Origin: Pseudomonas sp. HMWF032
GTDB taxonomy: Bacteria; Pseudomonadota; Gammaproteobacteria; Pseudomonadales; Pseudomonadaceae
Direction of reading: 5' to 3'
NCBI RefSeq assembly: GCF_003060885.1
Contig: NZ_QAIG01000001.1
Coordinates: 31,125-95,124, forward strand
Length of the DNA stretch: 64,000 bases
The notes under the pieces are model-generated. The model ran no database searches, had not been told where the DNA came from, and worked only from the letters and a program-made list of their open reading frames with translations. Shown piece after piece: positions 19,354 through 28,940 of the stretch (the first letter of the stretch is position 1; each line of letters begins with the position of its first letter). A program made the position numbers and the translations under genes.

Positions 19354-19380
19354 CCGGGGGCTGGCGACAGCCCCCGGTTT
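19354..19380 (+). terminator. hairpin between lipA and lifO, possible attenuating terminator
   Basis: CCGGGGGCTG and CAGCCCCCGG form a perfect 10-base GC stem with a GCGA tetraloop, followed only by TTTC. It begins 8 bases after the lipA stop and 37 bases before lifO. The stem is strong but the T-run is short, so partial termination or mRNA 3'-end protection is likelier than full stop. Confidence 0.65.
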
Positions 19381-19416
19381 CAGTGCAACCGTTTCCACAC
19401 CAGATGAAGAGTTCCC

Positions 19417-20439
19417 GTGAAGAAATTTCTGCTGCTATCGCCACTGGTGTTTGCCGTTTGCGTGACTCTGGCGCTGTACCTGAAACCGGTGGATATCCCT
19501 GCTCAACTCAACGGCAATCCTCTCGCAGCAGCCACGCCCCAGCCACAACGTCCCCCCCCCTTGCTGCACGCCGGAACAACTAAGGCTGCACATGCGCTGC
19601 AGAGCCTGCCAGCCTCCTTCAGCGGTACCATGGTGGACGGTACATTTCGTCTCGACGCAGCAGGTAACCTACTGATCAGCGAAGACATCCGACGGATATT
19701 CGACTACTTCCTCGCCGCCGTGGGCGAAGAACCATTGCGCACCAGCGTGGAGCGGCTGCGGGCCTATATCGCCGAGCAACTGCCGGCAAATGCTCGTGAA
19801 CAGGCGCTGGCCCTGCTCGATCAATACCTCGACTACAAACGCGAGCTGGTCTTGCTGGAACGTGACCTACCACAGGTTGCCAACCTGGACGCCTTGCGGC
19901 ACCGAGAAACAACCGTGCAGGCACTGCGTGCGCGAATCTTCGACACGGCAACGCAACAGGCATTCTTCGCCCGCGAAGACGCCTACAACCAATTCACCCT
20001 GCAACGCCTGGCCATCCTGCACGACAGCCAACTGGACGATGCCGGTAAGGCCACTGCCGTCGATCAACTGCGCAACAGCCTGCCTGCCGAGATGCAGGAT
20101 GCTGTCCTGCCTCAGCTGCAGAATGAACTGCGCCAACAGACTGCTCAGCTACACGCCGCTGGGGCCAAACCCGAGCAAATTCGCCAACTGCGCCAACAAC
20201 TGGTGGGCGCAGCAGCCACCCAACGTCTAGAAGTGCTCGACCAACAACGACAGACCTGGAAGAAGCGGATTGCTCAATACCGCATCGACAAGGCCGCAAT
20301 CGAAAACAACCCTGGCCTGAGTACCAGCGATAAGCGCGCAGCGATTGCCCAACTGGCAGCAGAAAACTTCGATGAACGCGAACGATTGCGCCTGGAAGCC
20401 GCTGAACAGTTGGCGACACAGAACAAAGCACAACCCTGA
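19417..20439 (+). CDS. lifO: lipase-specific foldase (steric chaperone)
   Basis: Periplasmic, membrane-anchored chaperone that folds LipA. The 340-aa protein has an uncleaved N-terminal TM (residues about 4-21), a Pro/Ala-rich linker and then the chaperone domain. The diagnostic foldase motif is [14 protein letters not shown] near residue 90 (family RxxFDYxLxAxGE). The rest is a long helical arm rich in Gln and Arg. A run of nine C at 19552-19560 encodes the triple proline at residues 46-48 in the linker. Co-transcribed with lipA across a hairpin. Confidence 0.95.
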   Translation: MKKFLLLSPLVFAVCVTLALYLKPVDIPAQLNGNPLAAATPQPQRPPPLLHAGTTKAAHALQSLPASFSGTMVDGTFRLDAAGNLLISEDIRRIFDYFLAAVGEEPLRTSVERLRAYIAEQLPANAREQALALLDQYLDYKRELVLLERDLPQVANLDALRHRETTVQALRARIFDTATQQAFFAREDAYNQFTLQRLAILHDSQLDDAGKATAVDQLRNSLPAEMQDAVLPQLQNELRQQTAQLHAAGAKPEQIRQLRQQLVGAAATQRLEVLDQQRQTWKKRIAQYRIDKAAIENNPGLSTSDKRAAIAQLAAENFDERERLRLEAAEQLATQNKAQP

Positions 20440-20446
20440 AATGCAA

Positions 20447-20470
20447 AAAGCCCACCGAAGTGGGCTTTCC
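20447..20470. terminator. rho-independent terminator after lifO
   Basis: AAAGCCCAC and GTGGGCTTT pair around CGAA. It lies between the convergent lifO and DoxX genes and can work in both directions (A-rich left flank, T-run at the right). Confidence 0.8.
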
Positions 20471-20490
20471 GCAGTTTACGCAGGCTTCGC

Positions 20491-20925
20491 TTAACCGGCG
20501 ATGCGCTTGTCCAGTGACAGCTTGCCAGCCCCCTCGATCATCACCGCAATACTGATTGCCAGCAGAGCCAGGGCAAACTCGTAGCCGTTATTGCTCATAA
20601 AGAAGCCATTGGCCAAATGCACAGTAGCAATCGCCACCACCATGGTCAGCGCCAGTACCGCAGCAGCTGGGCGCGCCAGCAGGCCAATGATCAAGGCCAA
20701 GCCGCCAAAGAACTCGGCGCTACCGGCCATCAGGGCCATCAGGTAACCCGGTGCCAGACCGATACTTTCCATCCACTGAGCCACGCCTTCCAGGCCATAC
20801 CCACCAAACCAGCCAAACAACTTTTGTGCACCGTGAGCGGCAAAGGTGATGCCAGCGATGATACGCAGGACAGTTAGGCCATAGCCTGCTTGAGTTGCAA
20901 CAACGGTTTTGATCAGAGCGTTCAT
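20491..20925 (-). CDS. DoxX family membrane protein
   Basis: 144-aa integral membrane protein with four predicted helices. The family signature AAHGAQKLFGWFGGYGLEGVA follows the first helix, and GSAEFFGGLALIIGLLARPAA marks the second. DoxX-like proteins are linked to redox or sulfur metabolism, but the biochemical role here is unknown. It stands alone, convergent with lifO, and has its own AT-rich promoter region at 20926-21046, in which no gene is visible. Confidence 0.88.
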   Translation of the reverse strand: MNALIKTVVATQAGYGLTVLRIIAGITFAAHGAQKLFGWFGGYGLEGVAQWMESIGLAPGYLMALMAGSAEFFGGLALIIGLLARPAAAVLALTMVVAIATVHLANGFFMSNNGYEFALALLAISIAVMIEGAGKLSLDKRIAG

Positions 20926-21046
20926 GTGCAGCAGTCCTGTAGTGAGAAGTTGATGGGGTGCAGACTAAACTAAAAATCGAATACTTAAAGCGAATAAAAT
21001 TGCTATAAACAATCTAATAAATAGATTAATTATTCACTGAGCTGCA

Positions 21047-22432
21047 TCAAGGCTCCAGTAGATAACGCTCACGGTCATACGCCAGGTAGTACTTATTCAC
21101 ACTATTCACATAGCTGACGACCCCCATACCCATCTGCTCCATGGCCACCCGCTCCACCTGGAAAAACCACTGATTGGGATTCAGGCCGCGTCGGCGCGCT
21201 TCAGCACGCAGCCCCTGAACCCGCTGCGGCCCCAGGTTGTAGCCGGCCAGAATAAATGCCATGCGCTCGCGCTCATTGAGTTGCGGGCTGTTGAAGTAGT
21301 TGCGGCGAATCATCGCCAGGTACTTCGCGCTGGCCTGCACGTTATTATCCAGCGCACTGATATTGCTCACCCCAACGCTGCGGGCGGCCACTGGGGTGAT
21401 CTGCATCAGGCCGGTGGCACCACTTGCCCCCCGCGCGGCTGGATTGAGGGTCGACTCCTTAAAGGCCAGTGCTGCCAGGGCCAGCCAGTCAAAATCATGC
21501 TGGGAGGCGTAGCGTTGCAAGACTGGACGAACTTTCTCCAGGCGCTGGCGCTCGGTACGCCCAAGCGGGTAATGCACCTTGTACAGACGACGGTAAACGC
21601 GCTGGAACACGGCATCCAGATCCGCAGGATCTTTGTACCCCTTGAGAAAGCGATCAATGCTGGCGCCGAGCATTGGCGTATCTCGCCGCACATACCAGCG
21701 CATGTCACCGTCCTTGGATAGCTGCAGATGACGATCCAGGCGCAGCTTGGGCATCACCTTGGCCCAACGCTCGGCAATCGGCTGCTCGACCGCTGTTACC
21801 GCGAAAATTCCAGCCTGCACCATCTCCAGTACATCTTCGACGGCAAGGCTCGGGTCGACCCATTCGATGACAATGGGCGAGCGCTTCTTATCAATCAACT
21901 TCTGATTAAGCAGCCGAATCGCTTCGGCAGCCACACTACCCGCAGGTAATGCCAGGCTGCGCCCGGAGAGCTGTTCAAGATTCTGGTATCGCCGATTCCC
22001 CTGGCGAGCCACGATGATCAGCGGCACATCCTGGCGTATTGCAGCACTGGCGCTGAGCTTACTGCCACGCGGCATATTAAGCAGCTCTCCGGGGGCCACC
22101 AGATCGCCCTCACCGCGCTGCAGAGCCGCCAGCAACTGATCCTTGGCTCGCGGGACAAGCTTCAATTTGAGGCTACGGCCATCGCGCGCGTTGCGATTGA
22201 GGTACTGCTCAAAGGCTCGCAAACGGTGGTACTCAACGCCGATACTCTGGCCTTTGACTTCCCCCGAGCTGTTGCGGCTCTGATTGACCAGCACACGCAG
22301 TTCACCACTGCTACGAATGCTCGCCAGGTCTCGGGCAGCCTTGGGCTGCTCGACTTCCAGCGGCCCAGCCACACGTGCTACCGCTGTACAGGACAGCAGC
22401 AACAGGCAGCAGGTGAGCAACACTCGCAGCAT
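21047..22432 (-). CDS. membrane-bound lytic transglycosylase, MltF-like
   Basis: 461-aa exported protein. A signal sequence (MLRVLLTCCLLLLSC) ends in a lipobox-like LLSC. Then comes a periplasmic solute-binding-protein-type domain (about 45-275, with GELRVLVNQSRNS and GRSLALPAGSVAAEA) and an SLT lysozyme-like domain from about 300. The catalytic glutamate is in AFKESTLNPAARG, followed by ATGLMQITP and ILAGYNLGP. It cleaves peptidoglycan glycan strands to anhydro-muropeptides. The start at 22432 follows TGGAG. Two-domain MltF architecture is clear, although the lipobox would give a lipoprotein rather than classic MltF. Confidence 0.88.
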   Translation of the reverse strand: MLRVLLTCCLLLLSCTAVARVAGPLEVEQPKAARDLASIRSSGELRVLVNQSRNSSGEVKGQSIGVEYHRLRAFEQYLNRNARDGRSLKLKLVPRAKDQLLAALQRGEGDLVAPGELLNMPRGSKLSASAAIRQDVPLIIVARQGNRRYQNLEQLSGRSLALPAGSVAAEAIRLLNQKLIDKKRSPIVIEWVDPSLAVEDVLEMVQAGIFAVTAVEQPIAERWAKVMPKLRLDRHLQLSKDGDMRWYVRRDTPMLGASIDRFLKGYKDPADLDAVFQRVYRRLYKVHYPLGRTERQRLEKVRPVLQRYASQHDFDWLALAALAFKESTLNPAARGASGATGLMQITPVAARSVGVSNISALDNNVQASAKYLAMIRRNYFNSPQLNERERMAFILAGYNLGPQRVQGLRAEARRRGLNPNQWFFQVERVAMEQMGMGVVSYVNSVNKYYLAYDRERYLLEP

Positions 22433-22656
22433 CTGGGCTCCAGGGAAAAATGCTCGACAGATCAGCAACACGCCTGTCGGCTAACACATGACTGGCCGCT
22501 CGCGCGGGGCGCGGAGGTTCGCACAGCCCACCCATGGACGCCAGCCAGTTGTCACACAAAACATCACATAAACAGGATAACTATTTGTATTTATTGACCT
22601 TTTAAATAGACAAAAAAGCTCTGCTATGCTGCCCGGTCAATTCAGCAGGTAGCACC

Positions 22657-23481
22657 ATGCAACTCATCGACATCGGCGTCAATCTGACCCACCCCAGCTT
22701 TGCCGAGCAACGCGAAGCCCTCCTCACTCGGGCCTATGCCGCAGGCGTCCAGCAAATGCTGCTGACCGGTACCCGCCTCGACGAAAGCCGCCATGCCTTG
22801 GAACTGTGCCGGCAATTGGATAGCAGCGGCACACATTTGTTCAGTACCGCCGGTGTCCATCCTCACGATGCCAGCAGCTGGAACAGTGACAGCTATGCCG
22901 AACTCAAGGCTCTGCTGGACGATGTCCGAGTTCGCGCCGTGGGCGAATGCGGCCTGGACTTCAACCGTGACTTTTCCCCCAGGCCACAGCAGGAGCAGGT
23001 GCTGGAGCAACAACTGGCCCTGGCCGTGGAGTTGCAGCTGCCCGTGTTTCTGCATGAGCGCGATGCTGACGAGCGCCTGCTGGCGATCCTGCGTCACTAC
23101 CGCGATCAGCTACCGGCTGCCGTGGTGCACTGCTTTACCGGGGAGAAACGCGCGTTGTTCAACTACCTGGATATGGACCTGCATATCGGCATCACCGGCT
23201 GGATCTGTGACGAGCGCCGTGGCAGCCACCTGCACCCACTGGTCAAGGAAATACCCCGTGGCCGCCTGATGCTGGAAAGTGATGCGCCGTTCCTGCTGCC
23301 CCGCAGCCTTCGGCCGAAACCGAAGAACGGCCGCAATGAGCCGGCTTTTCTGGTAGAGGTGCTGCGTGAAGTCGCATTGCACCGCGGTGAAACCGAACAG
23401 ATTTTGGCGGCCCATACCAGCGCTGCGGCGCAGGCGTTTTTCCAATTGCCTGCACCCGGCAATAGCCAGCCACACACCTGA
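22657..23481 (+). CDS. tatD: TatD family metal-dependent DNase
   Basis: 274-aa TIM-barrel hydrolase related to 3'-5' exonuclease TatD. It opens with [11 protein letters not shown], as in TatD proper, which lacks the HxH of the YcfH/YjjV branches. It also has [29 protein letters not shown] (metal glutamate), [19 protein letters not shown] and [13 protein letters not shown]. All metal positions of this branch are intact. It is divergent from the transglycosylase gene and is followed by a chemoreceptor, the same order as PA2865-PA2867 as I recall. Confidence 0.93.
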   Translation: MQLIDIGVNLTHPSFAEQREALLTRAYAAGVQQMLLTGTRLDESRHALELCRQLDSSGTHLFSTAGVHPHDASSWNSDSYAELKALLDDVRVRAVGECGLDFNRDFSPRPQQEQVLEQQLALAVELQLPVFLHERDADERLLAILRHYRDQLPAAVVHCFTGEKRALFNYLDMDLHIGITGWICDERRGSHLHPLVKEIPRGRLMLESDAPFLLPRSLRPKPKNGRNEPAFLVEVLREVALHRGETEQILAAHTSAAAQAFFQLPAPGNSQPHT

Positions 23482-23676
23482 GCCCGCGGTTGATAAGGGT
23501 CAATAGGCCTGCGCAGGTTTTACCCGATACTGGTGGCACGGTGGCAAATGCTTTTATTGCCATCGGCCTAAACCCGGCAGGGACTTCGCCGATACAGACT
23601 GTGCCGTCCATTGCATACCGAACATCCCATAACGCCCTGCGAGTAAGCAGCCAACCTCCACAAGGAAGAGATGTGC

Positions 23677-25143
23677 ATGAGTCACTGGATTAGCGATCTT
23701 TCCCTGAAGTACAAATTCTGGGCCGTCAACGCGGTAGCCTTCTTCACTACGCTGCTGCTGGTGCTGTATGCCCTCCATCTGGAACATCAAACCCATCTGG
23801 ACGCAGCCAAGCTTGCCGCCCAGCAGCAAGCCCGCCTACTGAGCCTGTGGCCGGCAGAGCAAGCCTTGCCCAGCGCTAATAACCTGCTGAAACTGACCAA
23901 TGGGCAAACGCCGCGCCTACCGGACAACCAAGGCAGCGCTCTGGCCAATGCTCGCGGCTGGGTCGAGCTCAATGGCAGCGAAGGGTTGATCGGTGCCGAG
24001 GTCATCACCCGCCAGGACGGTCAGCGCCTGGCTGTCACCGCCACAGCGCCAAGCCCGACCGACATATTCCTTGACCGTGCGCCCAGCTATGCGCTGGTGG
24101 TTGCCCTACTGATGCTGCTGCTCCTGGCCGCCTCACAGTTGCTGATCCGCTTCCTGCTAAGCCACCTCAACACCCTCAAGGATGTCATGCTGCAAGTGGA
24201 GAAAAGCGGCGATCTCAGCGCCCGCGTCCCCCTCGACAGCCGCGATGAGGTGGGCCAGATGGCCAGTGCCTTCAATGCCATGCAAGCTGGCTACCAGCGA
24301 GTTGTCGGCATCGTCGCGCAATCGGCAGCGCAGCTGGATGAAGGCGCCGAGCGCATGGCCAGCAGCATGCGTGACGTACGCCAGGGCATGCTTGATCAGC
24401 AGAGTGAAACCGAACAGGCGGCCACCGCGATCAACGAGATGTCCGCCACGGTGCACCACATTGCCGAACATGCTGCCGACACCCGCGATCAGTCCCAGAA
24501 TGCCGAACAACTGGCCCGCAGCGGCCAACAGGTGGTTAATCGAGTCACGCAGTCAATTTCCGGCCTGTCCAGCGGTGTGCAAGAGACCGCGCAGATGATC
24601 GAGCAACTGGCCGCCGACAGCCAGAAGATTGGTGGTGTGGTCAGCGAGATTCATGGAATTGCCGAACAGACCAACCTGCTCGCCCTCAACGCGGCCATTG
24701 AAGCCGCCCGCGCCGGTGAAATGGGCCGAGGTTTTGCCGTGGTAGCGGATGAAGTGCGCAACCTGGCCAAGCGTGTACAGGACTCCACTGACCTCATCAC
24801 CCAGATGATCAATACCCTGCAAAGCGGCACACGCGATGCTGTGGACTTTATGCAGGACAGCTCGATCAAGGCCGATGAATGTGTCAAGCAGGCGGATGAA
24901 GCGGGTCAGGCGCTGGCAGCCATCACCGAATCCGTGGCGCATATGCGTGAAAGCAACACGCAGATCGCCGTGGCGGCCGAACAGCAAAGCCAAGTAGCTG
25001 AAGAGATGAACCGCGCGGTGATCCGCATCCGCGATGTCACCGAGCAAACCGTCGGACAGACCGGCGAGTCGGCGCTGACCAGCGCCAACCTGGCCAACCT
25101 GGCCGGCGAACTGAACAAGGCTATCCGCCAACTCAAGCTGTAG
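23677..25143 (+). CDS. methyl-accepting chemotaxis protein (PA2867-like)
   Basis: 488-aa chemoreceptor. TM1 is about residues 13-33 ([16 protein letters not shown]), a short periplasmic domain of about 105 residues follows, and TM2 is about 140-162. HAMP leads into the signalling coiled coil with tip [26 protein letters not shown]. The small periplasmic part is below the size of common dCache or 4HB sensors, so its ligand is unclear. I use the ATG at 23677, ten bases after AAGGA. An ATG six bases earlier is too close. Its codon use is normal for the window, unlike the BLUF-linked receptor. Confidence 0.92.
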   Translation: MSHWISDLSLKYKFWAVNAVAFFTTLLLVLYALHLEHQTHLDAAKLAAQQQARLLSLWPAEQALPSANNLLKLTNGQTPRLPDNQGSALANARGWVELNGSEGLIGAEVITRQDGQRLAVTATAPSPTDIFLDRAPSYALVVALLMLLLLAASQLLIRFLLSHLNTLKDVMLQVEKSGDLSARVPLDSRDEVGQMASAFNAMQAGYQRVVGIVAQSAAQLDEGAERMASSMRDVRQGMLDQQSETEQAATAINEMSATVHHIAEHAADTRDQSQNAEQLARSGQQVVNRVTQSISGLSSGVQETAQMIEQLAADSQKIGGVVSEIHGIAEQTNLLALNAAIEAARAGEMGRGFAVVADEVRNLAKRVQDSTDLITQMINTLQSGTRDAVDFMQDSSIKADECVKQADEAGQALAAITESVAHMRESNTQIAVAAEQQSQVAEEMNRAVIRIRDVTEQTVGQTGESALTSANLANLAGELNKAIRQLKL

Positions 25144-25198
25144 AGGACCAAGCAGCTATTGCCGTGCTGCACACTGCTGCAACGGCAGTAACCGGCGC

Positions 25199-25996
25199 TT
25201 AACCGAACACCGCCACCGTCTGCCGGCTGATGGCCAGCAACTCACCATTGGCCGTCCACATTGCTGCCGCCACGTGGCCGTACCCATCACGGGCATGCTC
25301 GATGTGCGCGCGGTAGAGGCACCAGTCCTGCGTCGTCAACGCACTCATGGGCTGCACGAACTCAATGGTCCATGTCAACGTGCTGCCAGGCGCTGGCGCA
25401 CTCAGGTGCGGCAACACGGCGGGCGGCCAGGCATCGACCAGGGCGAGCAGGTGAGCCTCACTGACAGGTTCAACCGCCGCCTGATCACGCAAACGTACCC
25501 AACCGCCCATGTCCCGCGATGTATTGCCGCTGAACGGCACGCCACCGAAGGCCCAGCGCATGGCCAGGTAACGGGTGAATTCAGGGGTGACGTTGGGGAT
25601 ATAAGGTAACTCCTGGCAGGCCTCCACGGCCGTGGCCTGCGGTGCCGGCTCAGCTGCAACCGCGATGTGCGACTCACGCCCGGCGCCGAAACTGCCCTGC
25701 ACGATGGTCACCACCTGACCATCCTGTATCGCCCGGCCGAGCACCTGACTGACGGCCTTGCCTTCGCGCAGCACGTCCACTTCAAAACGCACCGGCACAT
25801 CCGGCGCCGCCGGGCCCACAAAGGTCATGGCCAGGGAGCGCAGCGGTCGCCCGCTCGACACCTGGGCGCGCATGGCTTCATACACCAGCGCAGCCACCAG
25901 GCCACCAAAGCTGGCGCGACCCTGTCCCCACTGCGCGGGAATCAACACCGCCTGCGGGTTGTCGCGCACGGCCTGAAGTAACTCGGAAAAACCCAT
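25199..25996 (-). CDS. acyl-CoA thioesterase, TesB-like double hotdog
   Basis: 265-aa protein made of two hotdog halves: the N-terminal half contains QGRASFGGLVAALVYEAM and SLAMTFVGPA, and the C-terminal half contains TLTWTIEFVQPM and AAAMWTANGELLAISRQTVAVFG. This arrangement is that of TesB-related thioesterases hydrolysing acyl-CoA. Chain-length preference is unknown. The start at 25996 has GAGGTGG upstream, and the longer frame from 26074 does not resemble the family. Convergent with the chemoreceptor gene. Confidence 0.87.
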   Translation of the reverse strand: MGFSELLQAVRDNPQAVLIPAQWGQGRASFGGLVAALVYEAMRAQVSSGRPLRSLAMTFVGPAAPDVPVRFEVDVLREGKAVSQVLGRAIQDGQVVTIVQGSFGAGRESHIAVAAEPAPQATAVEACQELPYIPNVTPEFTRYLAMRWAFGGVPFSGNTSRDMGGWVRLRDQAAVEPVSEAHLLALVDAWPPAVLPHLSAPAPGSTLTWTIEFVQPMSALTTQDWCLYRAHIEHARDGYGHVAAAMWTANGELLAISRQTVAVFG

Positions 25997-26103
25997 AACC
26001 ACCTCGAAATCTGAAGATGCGGATGATCTTAGGGTAAAGGCAGCGATGAATGACACGACATTTCGGCCAAACAAGCCGAATGTATAACGACTCTTCAGCC
26101 AAC

Positions 26104-26877
26104 TCAGCTGCTGGCGTGAACAAACCCTGCGGTCAATCCTTGCAAGGCCAGACTGGCTTGCTGCTCGGCACTCTGCATAGCGTCACGCCAAGCAAGCACG
26201 CAAGGCTGCAGATCCACCTCCGCTTCGGCACGTTGTAACCACTGCCAGTGGTCGTGCCAATCACCCAGCGCTGACTGCACCTGCTTTAGCTGCAAGCGCA
26301 TACGCCCAGGCATATCGGCCAACGCTGGATAGGCCTCGGCGGCATAACGCAGACGCTTGACCAACAAGCGCAGGCGATGACGGTCATGGGCGGGGTCAAG
26401 CAGAGCCTGTGCCAGGCGTTTACGATCCTTGCGCAAGCGTTCCTTGATCAGTTTATGCAGGCCGTGCAGTTGCCCATTGCTGGCAGCCTGGCGCCATTGC
26501 TCTGGCCAGTCATCCAATGCATCAAGCAAATGCGCCAACGGTGCACTGTCCAATAGCTGCAGATAGCCTTGCTGCAGCAGTGGCATCCGCGAGTACGCAG
26601 CACTCTCGTGACCTTGCTGTTGCAGATAAGCCTGCAGCACTTCAAGGTCGCGCAGTGGACCGCTCAAGCGCCCCAGCTCGGCCGCACGCTGCTGCAAGGC
26701 CTCACAGACCGCGACCGAAGATAACGGCCGCAGCAGGCTGCGTAATTGGCGCAAGGCAATACGCAGATCGTGCAAGGCCTCGTCATCGGTGCACACACGT
26801 AGCCGCTCGCGGCAGGCAAACAAACGCATTTGAATGCGTAGTACGTGTCGCGGTACTTCATCAATCATGCCTTGCAT
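26104..26877 (-). CDS. CHAD domain protein
   Basis: 257-aa helical protein with conserved histidines and basic residues of the CHAD domain, which binds polyphosphate. The diagnostic pieces are ALHDLRIALRQLRSLLR near residue 35 and HRLRLLVKRLRYAAEAYP near residue 165. There is no linked CYTH domain. The ATG at 26877 has GGAGTGAGG upstream. A second ATG nine bases in is possible. Its 3' end is on the same strand as the thioesterase. A polyphosphate link with Pap at 15992 is possible but not shown by context. Confidence 0.88.
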   Translation of the reverse strand: MQGMIDEVPRHVLRIQMRLFACRERLRVCTDDEALHDLRIALRQLRSLLRPLSSVAVCEALQQRAAELGRLSGPLRDLEVLQAYLQQQGHESAAYSRMPLLQQGYLQLLDSAPLAHLLDALDDWPEQWRQAASNGQLHGLHKLIKERLRKDRKRLAQALLDPAHDRHRLRLLVKRLRYAAEAYPALADMPGRMRLQLKQVQSALGDWHDHWQWLQRAEAEVDLQPCVLAWRDAMQSAEQQASLALQGLTAGFVHASS

Positions 26878-26945
26878 CGCCTCACTCCTGTGATATCGCA
26901 CCCAGCTTATGCACTGGTTGATTAGCCACAAGTGGCCAATGGTCG

Positions 26946-28940
26946 CTATGAGTCCAAACGAGTAAGCCGCCAAGGCAATGCCTGCCGCAGCGCCTTTAGA
27001 TGCTGACGTAACTGCACAGCAGAAGGTTCTTGCCCGGCATAGCGCTGAGCCTCGAACGCGGCTGCAAAGTTGCCAATCGCTTGCGCCTGGGCCGGCATCT
27101 GCTGGGCTGCCCGCGCGGCATAGTCGCGCGGGCCTTCACCGGGTTTGCGTGGCACACCATGACGCGCCAGCAAACCCTCGAAACGGCGGAACAAGCGCTG
27201 CTGCACATCGCGCTCGCGCTGCCAGGGCTTGAACAGCCAAAGTGAAAGCAAACCGAGCAGCAGCGCCCCGCCGCCGACCAGGCCGATCACCAGCGATTGG
27301 GCATCCACCCGACCCAACCAGCGCTGGAGAAACTCCAACTGCTGCTGACTCTGATAGCCCAATACCCAGCGTTGCCAGCCGTAGTTGATGTTGTCCCAGG
27401 CCAGACGCAATTGATTCAACCAACTGAGATTGCGGTAGCGCAGTGGGGAAAAGGGCGAGTCTTCAAGAAAACTCTGCTCGTCAGCCAAGGCTTCTTCCAG
27501 GCCCATTTCGACCCGTTCGGGGGCTACCTGGAAGGTCGGATCGACACTGACCCAGCCCTGCCCCTCTTGCCAGTATTCGACCCAGGCATGGGCATCGAAC
27601 TGACGCACCTGTACGTAATTGCCCGTGGGGTTGTACTCACCGCCCTGATAACCCGCCACCACCCGCGCTGGAATGCCGGCCGCACGCAGCACATAGGTCA
27701 TGGCTCCGGCGTAGTGGGCGCAGAAGCCGCTGCGGGTTTCGAACAGAAAATCATCAATATTGTTTACGCCTAACGTTGGCGGAGTCAGGGTGTAAGCAAA
27801 GGGCTCACGGTTGAAATGGCTAAGCAGCGCCTGCACCAGCTGTTCGGGCTGTGGGTGCTCACGTTTAAGTTGTTCGGCCCAGGCGCGGCTGCGCGGCTCA
27901 CCTTGAGCCGGCAACTGCAACGCACGGCGCAGGGTCTCCTGGGCCGGCTGCGGCTCGCGTAGCGCCTGTGGCCAGGAGGTGGCCTGATAGATCAGCGAGC
28001 GATCCACCGGCTGACGGCGTTGCAAGCGAAAGTCGCTCATCTGCCGAGTCTGCTCCAGCGGGGTTTCCGCCACATCCAGAGCAAACAGCCAGCGCTGCGC
28101 ACTGGGCTGCATGACGATGCTGTAACTCAGTGACTCGCCCTGCTTCTGCCACTGCGCACCGGGGCCAAACTCGGCGTAATCGGATTGTGACCAGCGCCGG
28201 CCATCAAAACGATCCAGGGTCAGTGCACGCCAGTACAGCTCACTGCGCGGCGGTGTTTCGCCGTTGAAGCTGGCGCGAAACGCCAGGGCCGCGGAACGGC
28301 TCAGATCGGCGATATCCGCCGGCGCCATACTGTCCGACAGACCGGTGGTGGCCTTGTCATTCGGCACCGGCAAGGACCACAGAGGCCCCATACGCGGGAA
28401 AAATACAAACAGCAGCAGCATGACCGGCAGCGCTTGCAGGAGCATCGCGCCCGCCAGCCGCGCGGTCGGCCAAGGCTGAGTGGCCAGGCGGCTCTGCTGC
28501 AGGCCAATCAAGGCCGCGAGCAAAGCGGTGACCGGTAGCAGGCTGTAGAAGGCCACCAGCATGCTGTCATCGAACAGGTAAGCGGTGACCACCACAAAGA
28601 AGCCCAGAAACACCAGTACCAAAGCATCGCGTCGTGTACGCATCTCAAGCAGTTTCAGGACAAAGGCAGCGACCAGCAACACCACCCCGGCATCCAGGCC
28701 AATCAGGCTGCCACGGGAGAGAAACACGCCAAGCGCTGCGGCCAGCATCAGAGCACCCTTGGCCCAGGCATTCGGATAACGCGCGCGCATGCGGAAAATC
28801 TGAATACGCCAGGCTGCGCTCCCCAGCCACAGGCCGATAATCCACAGCGGCAAATGCGTCAGATGCGGAAGGATCACCAGCGCCTGCGCCACCAGCAGCC
28901 AGGTCAGGCTGATGCGCGGAATCGTCGTAACCCGACTCAT
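26946..28940 (-). CDS. tgpA: membrane transglutaminase-like protein TgpA
   Basis: 664-aa inner-membrane protein with five or six N-terminal helices (about 10-190), a periplasmic transglutaminase-like domain, one C-terminal TM (about 555-575) and a cytoplasmic tail. The catalytic triad is intact: C407 in TRSGFCAHYAGAM, the histidine in FDAHAWVEYW and the aspartate in SVDPTFQ. P. aeruginosa TgpA (PA2873) has the same domain order and is essential in that species. Its physiological substrate is not settled. It overlaps the DUF58 gene by ATGA and forms an operon moxR-DUF58-tgpA. Confidence 0.94.
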   Translation of the reverse strand: MSRVTTIPRISLTWLLVAQALVILPHLTHLPLWIIGLWLGSAAWRIQIFRMRARYPNAWAKGALMLAAALGVFLSRGSLIGLDAGVVLLVAAFVLKLLEMRTRRDALVLVFLGFFVVVTAYLFDDSMLVAFYSLLPVTALLAALIGLQQSRLATQPWPTARLAGAMLLQALPVMLLLFVFFPRMGPLWSLPVPNDKATTGLSDSMAPADIADLSRSAALAFRASFNGETPPRSELYWRALTLDRFDGRRWSQSDYAEFGPGAQWQKQGESLSYSIVMQPSAQRWLFALDVAETPLEQTRQMSDFRLQRRQPVDRSLIYQATSWPQALREPQPAQETLRRALQLPAQGEPRSRAWAEQLKREHPQPEQLVQALLSHFNREPFAYTLTPPTLGVNNIDDFLFETRSGFCAHYAGAMTYVLRAAGIPARVVAGYQGGEYNPTGNYVQVRQFDAHAWVEYWQEGQGWVSVDPTFQVAPERVEMGLEEALADEQSFLEDSPFSPLRYRNLSWLNQLRLAWDNINYGWQRWVLGYQSQQQLEFLQRWLGRVDAQSLVIGLVGGGALLLGLLSLWLFKPWQRERDVQQRLFRRFEGLLARHGVPRKPGEGPRDYAARAAQQMPAQAQAIGNFAAAFEAQRYAGQEPSAVQLRQHLKALRQALPWRLTRLDS

